NCBI RefSeq assembly: GCF_026627255.1
Contig: NZ_JAPNLM010000032.1
Coordinates: forward strand, 34,219-72,726
Reading direction: 5' to 3'
From: Streptomyces antarcticus
GTDB lineage: Bacteria > Actinomycetota > Actinomycetes > Streptomycetales > Streptomycetaceae
DNA: 38,508 nt
Shown: positions 24,220 to 30,286 of the stretch, in pieces
Layout: each line of letters starts with the position of its first letter
How positions within the stretch are numbered: the first letter of the stretch is position 1
The notes under the pieces: generated by a model
The model's database searches: none
Told to the model about the DNA's origin: nothing
The model's input: the letters and a program-made list of their open reading frames with translations, nothing else
Program-made: the position numbers and the translations under genes

Positions 24220-25278
24220 ATGACCCTCGTCACCGACCCCGCCGCTCCGCGCATCGCCATCGTCGGCGCGACCGGAGCCGTGGGTAGCACTTTCATCGAG
24301 CTGATGGAGGAACGGGAGCTGCGCTACCGCGAGCTGTACCTGGTCGCCTCCTCGCGCAGCGCGGGCCGGCAGATCCTGGTGGAAGGAAGGCCGTACGAGG
24401 TACAGGCACTCCAGGACTTCGACTTCGGCCTCGTCGACCTGGCCTTCTTCTCCGCCGGCACCAGCGTCAGCGCCGCCTGGGTGCCGACCGCCGTGGCCAA
24501 GGGCGCGCTGGTCATTGACAACACCAACGCCTTCCGGATGGACCCCGCCACCCCGCTCGTCGTGCCCCAGGTCAACTTCCGCGCCCTGGACCGGCCCCCG
24601 GAGAGCGGGATCATCGCCAACCCCAACTGTTCGACCATTCCGCTGGTCCGCCTGCTCCAGCCGGTGGAACGGCGCTGGGGCGTGCGCCGGGCCGTGGTCA
24701 GCACCTACCAGGCCGCTTCGGGCCAGGGACACCAGGGCATCGAGGAACTGCTGGAGGGCAGCGACCTGGCACTGCGGGACCCCGACGCGGAGCTGCCGTC
24801 CGAGCGGTTCCGGCCCCCGCTGGCCTTCAACGTGGTGCCCTTCATCGACGTCCTCCAGGACAGCGGATTCACCCTGGAGGAAGAGAAGATGGTCCGGGAG
24901 TCCCGCAAGATCCTCGACCTGGCCCACCTGGACGTCACCGCCACCTGTGTCCGCGTCCCCGTCGTCAACTGCCACTCCGAGGCGGTCTGGATCGAGGCGG
25001 ACTCCCCGGTGGACCGCGACGAGCTGATCGCCCTGCTCTCCGTACAGCCCGAGGTCACCGTGCACGACGGGGAGAACCGGGCGGCGTTCCCGACCCCACT
25101 GAACGCCGGGCACCCCGATCACGTGCACGTCGGCCGGGTACGGGTGTCCCCGCACAACCCATGCGGCTTCTGGCTGTGGCTGGTCTCCGACAACCTGCGC
25201 GTCGGCGCGGCCCTGAACGCGATCCAGATCGCCGACTACGTCCTGGCCCGCGGCTTCCTGGCGGGAGGCATCCGGTGA
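24220..25278 (+). CDS. asd: Aspartate-semialdehyde-dehydrogenase-like enzyme
   Basis: This 352-residue protein has the NADP fold IAIVGATGAVGSTFIELM, the active-site Cys137 in ANPNCSTIPLVRLL, STYQAASGQGHQGIEEL and the C-terminal NPCGFWLWLVSDNLRVGAALNAIQIA. It reduces aspartyl phosphate to the semialdehyde. Placement between a methylaspartate-forming mutase and an aspartokinase suggests it acts on 3-methylaspartyl phosphate, as a dedicated paralogue of the housekeeping enzyme. Its stop overlaps the aspartokinase GTG. Confidence 0.93.
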   Translation: MTLVTDPAAPRIAIVGATGAVGSTFIELMEERELRYRELYLVASSRSAGRQILVEGRPYEVQALQDFDFGLVDLAFFSAGTSVSAAWVPTAVAKGALVIDNTNAFRMDPATPLVVPQVNFRALDRPPESGIIANPNCSTIPLVRLLQPVERRWGVRRAVVSTYQAASGQGHQGIEELLEGSDLALRDPDAELPSERFRPPLAFNVVPFIDVLQDSGFTLEEEKMVRESRKILDLAHLDVTATCVRVPVVNCHSEAVWIEADSPVDRDELIALLSVQPEVTVHDGENRAAFPTPLNAGHPDHVHVGRVRVSPHNPCGFWLWLVSDNLRVGAALNAIQIADYVLARGFLAGGIR

Positions 25279-26372
25279 AGACCCCGGTGGTACTGAAGTT
25301 CGGCGGCTCCACCTTCCGCACCCCCGGCGGCTACGAGGACCTCGCGCGCGGCCTCGACGAACGCATCCGCCGCGAACCCGGCCCGATGGCCGTGGTCGTC
25401 AGCGCGATGCAGGGCGAGACCGAGGGACTGCGCGGGCGCCTGCACGAGGTCAACCGGCAGCCGGGGGCCGCCACCGCCGCCGGCCTGCTGACCACCGCCG
25501 ACCTGGTCAGCGCCCATCTGCTGGCCACCGCCCTGCACCGCAGGGGACGTACCGCCACCGTGCTCGCCGGCCACCAGCTCGGACTGACCACCAACGCCTC
25601 CTTCCTGTGGGCCCGCGTGGTCGACACCGACCCGGCCCCGCTGCGCAGGGCGCTGGCGCGGTACGAGGTGGTGGTGGTGCCCGGGGGACAGGCGGTGGAC
25701 GGCGAGGGCCGCCCGACCTGGCTGGGCAAGAACAGCTCCGACCTGTCGGCCCTGGCCGTGGCCCGGGCCGTCGGCAGCCGCGTTTGCGAGATCCACTCGG
25801 ACGTGGACGGGATCTACACCAGCGACCCCCACCTGGTCTCCGGGACCCGCATGCTCCCGGAGGTCTCGTACAACATGGCGGCGCTGATGTCGCTGTACGG
25901 GGCGAAGGTGCTGCACCGCCGCGCCGTACAGCTGGCGTTGCGGCACCGAATCGAGATCGTGCTGCGCCACAACCGCGCCCCGTACAAGACGGGCACCACG
26001 ATCAGCGGGACCGGAACCCAGATGGCGGCGGTGGTCTTCAACCAGCGCTCCCTGGTGCTCGACTACCGCGACGACGCGCACGCCGACTCCGCCCACCACG
26101 CCTTCCACCTGGAAGGACTCGACACGGTGCGACTGAACCGCCGCCCGTCGGTGGCGGTCGTCGGCGGATATGTGGATACGGAGGCCGTCCAGCGCAAGCA
26201 CGGCGTCAAGGCCGGGAGCCCCGCGGGAGTACCCGTGGCCGAGGTGCGGGGCAGCAAGGTCACCACGCACGTGGCCCAGGGGAGCGAGGACGCCCTGCGC
26301 CTGGCGCAGCGGCTGCACGACGGACTGGACTTCCCGGTTCCAGGGCGGACCGGCGTACGAGTGGGGGTGTGA
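25275..26372 (+). CDS. Aspartokinase-like enzyme with divergent C-terminus
   Basis: This 365-residue amino-acid kinase starts at the GTG overlapping the semialdehyde dehydrogenase stop. VLKFGGSTFRTP is the aspartokinase N-terminal motif (usually KFGGTS). WLGKNSSDLSALAVA replaces the usual GRGGSDTTAVALA, and SDVDGIYTSDP matches the DVDGVYTADP loop. The C-terminal third (about 255-365) is a much-altered ACT-like region (SVAVVGGYVDTEAVQRKHG, VTTHVAQGSEDALRLAQRLHDGL), so feedback by lysine or threonine may be absent. It probably phosphorylates the beta-carboxylate of 3-methylaspartate, or supplies aspartyl phosphate. Confidence 0.88.
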   Translation: MKTPVVLKFGGSTFRTPGGYEDLARGLDERIRREPGPMAVVVSAMQGETEGLRGRLHEVNRQPGAATAAGLLTTADLVSAHLLATALHRRGRTATVLAGHQLGLTTNASFLWARVVDTDPAPLRRALARYEVVVVPGGQAVDGEGRPTWLGKNSSDLSALAVARAVGSRVCEIHSDVDGIYTSDPHLVSGTRMLPEVSYNMAALMSLYGAKVLHRRAVQLALRHRIEIVLRHNRAPYKTGTTISGTGTQMAAVVFNQRSLVLDYRDDAHADSAHHAFHLEGLDTVRLNRRPSVAVVGGYVDTEAVQRKHGVKAGSPAGVPVAEVRGSKVTTHVAQGSEDALRLAQRLHDGLDFPVPGRTGVRVGV

Positions 26373-26377
26373 GCGAT

Positions 26378-27406
26378 ATGAGCGAGTCCACCATGACCAT
26401 GCGCGCGGCCGAGGCCGCGACCTTCGCGGACCTGGCGCTGCCGGACGCGATGCGGGCGGCGATCGGCCGGGAGCTGGAGAGCCTGCCCGATCCGAGCGCG
26501 GACATCGACCGGGCGAGCGCCCGCTGCCACCAGGTGTTCGCGATGCTGCCCCTGGACCTCCTGCGCTCCGTCCTGGACTTCGGCCGGCACAACGACGCCC
26601 CCGGCGTCGCCCTGGTGCGCAACCTGCCCGTCGACGCACGGACCGGCCCGACCCCGCTGGACGGCGGGCCTGGCCGGGGCAAGAGCGGATTCGTCAGCGA
26701 GGGCGTACTGCTGGGCCTGAGCGGTCTCCTGGGAGAGCCGCTCGGCGTGCTCACGGAGAAGGCCGGCCGGCTGATCCACGACGTGGTCCCGGTCGCCGGC
26801 GGGGAGCGGACCCAGACCAACCAGAGCTCCGCGGTGTTCCTGAACTTCCACAGCGACATCACCTACGACCCGACGGGCCGCTACGACCGCGCCAACCCGG
26901 ACTTCCTCGTACTCAACTGCCTGCGCGGCGACCCCGCCGGGGAGGCGGTCACCTATTACGCCGATGCCCGCGACATCTGCGGGGAGCTGCCGTCGGACGC
27001 GCTGGAAATCCTGCGCGGTCCCCACTTCCGGCTCAATGCGCCGGGCAGCTACACCCGCAGTGTCGCGGGTGGTTCGGAGGTGCTCTCCGAGCCGGTACCG
27101 ATCCTCAGCGGCGGCGGGACCCATCCGGAGATCGCCGTGTCGGCCAATGGGGTGCACGCGCTGAACCGTGATGCCGGGGCAGCGTTCGAACGGCTCCAGG
27201 AGACGTGCCGTTCGGTGGCGCACGAGGTGCGGCTGGAGCCGGGTCAGGCCCTGCTCGTCAACAACCGCAAGGGCGTTCACGCCCGATCGCGCTTCGCCGC
27301 CCGCCACGACGGCCGGGACCGCTGGCTCCAGCGCACCTATGTGCGGCGCAGCCTCTGGGACATCCGCTACCGGGTGACTCCGCAGGACCACCGGGTGCAC
27401 TTCTGA
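26378..27406 (+). CDS. Clavaminate-synthase-like Fe(II)/2-oxoglutarate oxygenase
   Basis: This 342-residue protein has the iron ligands His158 and Asp160 in NFHSDITYDP and His301 in NNRKGVHARSRF, followed by DRWLQRTYVRRS, whose Arg should bind 2-oxoglutarate. This layout is that of the clavaminate synthase/asparagine and arginine oxygenase family, which hydroxylates or desaturates amino acids. The ATG at 26378 is preferred because GGGGG lies about ten bases upstream; a GTG at 26369 overlaps the aspartokinase stop and is an alternative. It closes the amino-acid cassette and probably hydroxylates the branched acidic amino acid, free or carrier-bound. Confidence 0.9.
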   Translation: MSESTMTMRAAEAATFADLALPDAMRAAIGRELESLPDPSADIDRASARCHQVFAMLPLDLLRSVLDFGRHNDAPGVALVRNLPVDARTGPTPLDGGPGRGKSGFVSEGVLLGLSGLLGEPLGVLTEKAGRLIHDVVPVAGGERTQTNQSSAVFLNFHSDITYDPTGRYDRANPDFLVLNCLRGDPAGEAVTYYADARDICGELPSDALEILRGPHFRLNAPGSYTRSVAGGSEVLSEPVPILSGGGTHPEIAVSANGVHALNRDAGAAFERLQETCRSVAHEVRLEPGQALLVNNRKGVHARSRFAARHDGRDRWLQRTYVRRSLWDIRYRVTPQDHRVHF

Positions 27407-27416
27407 TCGGTCGGGG

Positions 27417-27435
27417 GGCGGCTACGAGAGCCGCC
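27417..27435 (+). terminator. Hairpin after the oxygenase gene
   Basis: A 7-bp stem (27417-27423 with 27429-27435) with a five-base loop starts ten bases after the stop codon, with no T-run. It plausibly ends the amino-acid cassette transcript. Confidence 0.5.
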
Positions 27436-27536
27436 GCGGCCAGTGGAGGGTTTCGGAATCCGCGCCGAAAGAGTCGTATACGTCTGCGGGGAATTTCGTC
27501 TGGGCCACAATTGATCCTCGGTTGTGTGCTGTCGGC

Positions 27537-27737
27537 TCAGGCATTTCCGTCACCCTTCACCGGGGCAGCGGGTCGGAGTCGGGCAGGGGGGGTGTCCCAC
27601 TTGTCGTCGGCGCTAATCACCGTGCCGTGTTTTCCGCCGACGGAGGCCGTCGGGACGGCCAGGCCAACTGAATGAAACACTCCGATTGCCAGTAGTGCGG
27701 CGGCGATGCCCTGGGCCAGGAAAGTTCGTGCACTCAC
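27537..27737 (-). CDS. Small putative exported protein
   Basis: This 66-residue protein reads away from the adjacent regulator, from a GTG with GGGGGA about eight bases upstream on its own strand. The first 30 residues form a signal-peptide-like helix (FLAQGIAAALLAIGVFHSVGLAVPTASV); the rest is short, polar and Pro/Asp-rich (ISADDKWDTPPA). It resembles the small secreted peptides scattered through Streptomyces genomes. No function is known. It fills an otherwise gene-free gap of about 490 bases between the oxygenase and the LuxR-type regulator. Confidence 0.5.
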   Translation of the reverse strand: MSARTFLAQGIAAALLAIGVFHSVGLAVPTASVGGKHGTVISADDKWDTPPARLRPAAPVKGDGNA

Positions 27738-27839
27738 GTCGCGATCCCCCGGTATGCCTCGTTTACGTGCGGTGCACCGTGCGACCGCAATGAAAATCTG
27801 TCACCTTTAAAGATCCACCTCGAGGGGTAGCGGATGTCC

Positions 27840-27845
27840 TATAAT
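27840..27845 (+). promoter_or_regulatory. Candidate -10 box (TATAAT) upstream of the second LuxR-type gene
   Basis: A perfect TATAAT lies 53 bases before the GTG of the regulator at 27899, in a locally AT-richer stretch. No good TTGACA-like -35 is present at the usual spacing, so the promoter may need an activator. Confidence 0.5.
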
Positions 27846-27898
27846 GGAGCGGCCGTAAGTGGATAGCGGCAAATCGGGCATCCAGGCGGGGGCTGACC

Positions 27899-28912
27899 GT
27901 GACCGAGCACCACCTTTTGGGCGAAATCGCCTTAGCGACCTACGAGTACGCGCTCCGCACCGGGTCCTTCACGGACGAGGACGTCGCCCACCACCTCGGC
28001 GTCGAGGTCCACTTGGTCACCGAGGCCCGCAAGGACCTCCAGAACCTGAGGCTGCTCGCCTCCGCGGGGGGCCACCGCGCCATGGTGGCACTCGACCCCG
28101 AGATCGCCGAAGCCGAGCTGGTCACCCCGCTGGAACTGTCGATCGCCCAGCGCCGCCGCGAGATCTCCGGGATCCACCAGCAACTGCGGGCGCTGTCCGC
28201 CATGTACCGCTCGCGCGCGCAGCCCGTGGCGGAGGACGTACCCATCCGCGTCCTGGACGACTTCGAGGACGTCCGGCGCGAGATCGACCTCGCACGCCGG
28301 CGCTGCACCGAAGAGCGCATCACCCTCCAACCGGGCGGCGGACGCAGCGCGGAACTGCTCGAACAGGACCTGTTGCAGACTCTGGAGCTCCGCCAGCGCG
28401 GCGTCAGCATCCGGACCCTCTACCAGAACACCGCCTCGGCGAGCCTGGCCACCCGCTCCTACGTACGCCAGATCAGCGCGGCCGGCGCCGAGGTCCGCAC
28501 CGCGGAGGAACTCTCCGAGCGGCTCATCATCTACGACCGCAAGCTCGCCTTCATCCCCAAGGAACGCAAGGGCAAGGAACCGCCCGGCGCGGCCCTCGTC
28601 ACGGACCCCACCGTCGTCGCCTACCTGTGCCGCTCCTTCGAGTCCGTCTGGCAGGGCAGCCAGGCCTTCGACATCGGCGGGGCCGCCGAGTACCACCACA
28701 CCGAGGACCTGAGGATGTCGGTCATCCGGCTGATGGCGATGGGGCTCAAGGACGAAGTCATCGCCCGGCGCCTCGGGATGGCCACCCGGACCTGCCGCAG
28801 GCACATCTCCGTCATCATGAGCGAGGTCGGGGCCACCAGCCGTTTCCAGGCCGGGATAGTGCTCACCCGCCAGGGGCTGATCCCCGACGGTGAAGCCGTG
28901 TCAAGTTCCTGA
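27899..28912 (+). CDS. LuxR/TrmB-like transcriptional regulator 2, with TTA codon
   Basis: This 337-residue protein starts with GTG behind GGCGGGGG. It is a paralogue of the regulator at 20203: a TrmB-like N-terminus (LATYEYALRTGSFTDEDVAHHLG), a PLD-like middle (GVSIRTLYQNTA, RLIIYDRKLAFIPKE) and a C-terminal LuxR-type helix-turn-helix (VIRLMAMGLKDEVIARRLGM, then ATRTCRRHISVIMSEVG). Codon 12 is TTA (27932-27934), read in Streptomyces only by the bldA tRNA, so production is probably tied to development. It sits between the amino-acid cassette and the RiPP-like operon and could control either. Confidence 0.87.
   Translation: MTEHHLLGEIALATYEYALRTGSFTDEDVAHHLGVEVHLVTEARKDLQNLRLLASAGGHRAMVALDPEIAEAELVTPLELSIAQRRREISGIHQQLRALSAMYRSRAQPVAEDVPIRVLDDFEDVRREIDLARRRCTEERITLQPGGGRSAELLEQDLLQTLELRQRGVSIRTLYQNTASASLATRSYVRQISAAGAEVRTAEELSERLIIYDRKLAFIPKERKGKEPPGAALVTDPTVVAYLCRSFESVWQGSQAFDIGGAAEYHHTEDLRMSVIRLMAMGLKDEVIARRLGMATRTCRRHISVIMSEVGATSRFQAGIVLTRQGLIPDGEAVSSS
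27932..27934 (+). promoter_or_regulatory. TTA (bldA-dependent) codon in regulator
   Basis: In-frame leucine TTA at codon 12 of the LuxR-type regulator. In Streptomyces such codons near a regulator's start commonly make translation depend on the late-expressed bldA tRNA. Confidence 0.85.
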
Positions 28913-28928
28913 CGGGTGCTGTCCGCTA

Positions 28929-28953
28929 GGTGACATCGATTTTTCTGGTCACC
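28929..28953. promoter_or_regulatory. Inverted repeat upstream of the LysR-type gene
   Basis: GGTGAC (28929-28934) and GTCACC (28948-28953) form a 6-bp inverted repeat with a 13-base AT-rich centre, in the 108-base gap before the LysR-type gene. It could be its autoregulatory box; a chance dyad is possible. Confidence 0.35.
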
Positions 28954-29020
28954 GCTTCCCGCTGTTGATTCCCTGGTGTCGGCGCTGCAAGTCCGGCGAA
29001 AACCGAGCCATGGAGGGGAC

Positions 29021-29920
29021 ATGGACATTCGGCAGTTGGCGACGTTCCACAAGGTGGCGACGCTGCTCAGCTTCACCCGCGCGGCGGTTGAACTGAAGTA
29101 CGCGCAATCCAGCGTCACGGGCCACGTCAAGAGCCTGGAAGAATCACTGGAGGTCAGCCTTTTCGACCGCCTCGGAGGCCGGGTCGAACTCACCGAGGCC
29201 GGCCGCCGCCTCCTGCCGTACGCGGAGCAGATGCTCGCACTCGCCGGCGAGGCCCGCGGCGCGGCGCTCGGCTCCGACGGGCCGGCCGGGGTACTCACCG
29301 TCGGGTCCATGGAGAGCATCACCTCCTACCGCATGCCGACGCTCCTGGAGTTCTTCCACCACCGCCACCCGGCGCTCCAGATCCTCCTGCGCCCCAGCCT
29401 CTGCGCCGAAACCTGCCACGCCCTGCGCCAGGGCCTGTTCGACCTGGGCTTCCTCATGGAAGCCGAGACCCGCCACCCCGGCGTACAGACGGAGATCCTC
29501 GGCTCCGAACCGCTCACCGTGGTCGCCGCCCCGGGTCACCCGCTGACCCTGGCGGAGAAGGTCACCACGGAAGACCTGCGGTCCGTCCGCGTCATCTCCG
29601 CCGAGGCCGGCTGCGCCTACCGCGAGCTGTTCGAAGCGGAACTGAACGACGGAACCGGCGAATCCCTGCCCTTCCTGGAGTTCGGCACGATCGAGTCCAT
29701 CAAGCGCGGCGTGGCCGCGGGCCTGGGCATCAGCCTCCTGCCCACCGCCACCGTCGCGGACTCCCTCGAAGCCGGCACCCTGGAAGCCCTGCCCTGGCCG
29801 ATCCCCTTCGAGGTCCACACCCAGATCGCCTGGCGCCGCGGCAGGACCCTCTCCCGCGAGATGCGCACCTTCATCGACCAGACGATCCGCTTCCTCTCCG
29901 AGGAATACGCCACCCACTGA
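29021..29920 (+). CDS. LysR-family transcriptional regulator
   Basis: This 299-residue protein starts at an ATG behind TGGAGGGG. The N-terminal helix-turn-helix (about 1-60: IRQLATFHKVATLLSFTRAA, then YAQSSVTGHVKSLEESL) is typical of LysR proteins, and the rest is the PBP-like effector domain (LTVGSMESITSYRMPTLL onward). The gene precedes the RiPP-like operon on the same strand, so it is a natural candidate for controlling the promoter at 29973-30001. Its effector is unknown. Confidence 0.92.
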   Translation: MDIRQLATFHKVATLLSFTRAAVELKYAQSSVTGHVKSLEESLEVSLFDRLGGRVELTEAGRRLLPYAEQMLALAGEARGAALGSDGPAGVLTVGSMESITSYRMPTLLEFFHHRHPALQILLRPSLCAETCHALRQGLFDLGFLMEAETRHPGVQTEILGSEPLTVVAAPGHPLTLAEKVTTEDLRSVRVISAEAGCAYRELFEAELNDGTGESLPFLEFGTIESIKRGVAAGLGISLLPTATVADSLEAGTLEALPWPIPFEVHTQIAWRRGRTLSREMRTFIDQTIRFLSEEYATH

Positions 29921-29972
29921 CACCGAATCAGCAGAATCGGGACAAAATCGCACCGGCCATCGGGAACAGGGA

Positions 29973-30001
29973 TTGCCCATCGGAATTCCTGAATTTACTT
30001 T
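29973..30001 (+). promoter_or_regulatory. Candidate promoter of the RiPP-like operon
   Basis: TTGCCC (29973-29978), a 17-base spacer and TACTTT (29996-30001) fit a primary-sigma-type promoter, predicting a start near 30008 and a leader of about 62 bases. The stretch is clearly AT-richer than its surroundings. Confidence 0.55.
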
Positions 30002-30013
30002 CCTAGGCGCCGG

Positions 30014-30041
30014 TCTGGAATCTTGTTAATCTCATTCCAGA
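30014..30041. promoter_or_regulatory. 8-bp inverted repeat in the leader of the precursor gene
   Basis: TCTGGAAT (30014-30021) and ATTCCAGA (30034-30041) are perfect inverse complements with a 12-base spacer, just after the predicted start of transcription and 28 bases before the precursor ATG. It may be an operator for one of the neighbouring regulators, or an RNA stem-loop in the leader. Confidence 0.55.
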
Positions 30042-30069
30042 TCGACCGACACAACCAGGAGGTAATTCC

Positions 30070-30189
30070 ATGATTTCCACCGTCAAGATCAGCGCCGTCA
30101 CCGCTGTCGTCCACAACCGCGCCGTGGTCCACAACCGCGCCGTGGTCCACAACCGCGCGGTGGTTCACAACCGCTCGGTCGCCAAGTGA
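30070..30189 (+). CDS. RiPP-like precursor peptide with four AVVHNR repeats
   Basis: This 39-residue peptide starts at an ATG behind a strong AGGAGGT. It consists of the short N-terminal segment MISTVKISAVT, four perfect AVVHNR hexapeptides in tandem, and the tail SVAK. The repeats are encoded by 18-base units differing only at silent positions, which argues for selection on the peptide. It sits 97 bases before a YcaO gene with an RRE-like domain, in an operon with an exporter, a GNAT and a peptidase. I infer a multi-core precursor cut into repeated short products. The leader is unusually short, and Ser/Thr occur only outside the repeats. It resembles no RiPP precursor I can name; repeated cores are known in thiovarsolin and in fungal dikaritin pathways. 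Confidence 0.75.
   Translation: MISTVKISAVTAVVHNRAVVHNRAVVHNRAVVHNRSVAK
30103..30174 (+). repeat. Four tandem 18-bp repeats encoding AVVHNR
   Basis: Four contiguous in-frame 18-base units. The middle two are identical, and the outer two differ at third codon positions only (GCT/GTC in the first, GCG/GTT in the last). Confidence 0.97.
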
Positions 30190-30194
30190 CGCTG

Positions 30195-30254
30195 ACCTGC
30201 TGAAACAGGTGTCGCCAAGGCTCCGGGTCGTGTACCCGGGGCCATTGGCCTTTT
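30195..30254 (+). terminator. Attenuator-like hairpins between precursor and YcaO gene
   Basis: Three small stems follow the precursor stop: ACCTG/CAGGT (30195-30210), CCGGGT/ACCCGG (30223-30239, five-base loop), and GGCC/GGCC (30240-30250) directly followed by TTTT. Such a leaky terminator would raise precursor transcript over the downstream enzyme genes, as in many RiPP operons. Confidence 0.5.
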
Positions 30255-30286
30255 GCTGTACGCATTCGATTCGACGGGGGGCCGGC

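Noticed and set aside
30103..30174. Short tandem repeats as a CRISPR array
   Set aside because: The 18-base units are contiguous with no spacers, are in frame, and vary only at silent sites; they encode a peptide repeat.
30209..30286. GTG at 30209 as the YcaO start
   Set aside because: It falls within the attenuator-like hairpins and lacks a ribosome site, while the ATG at 30287 has a G-rich site and begins the RRE-like domain.
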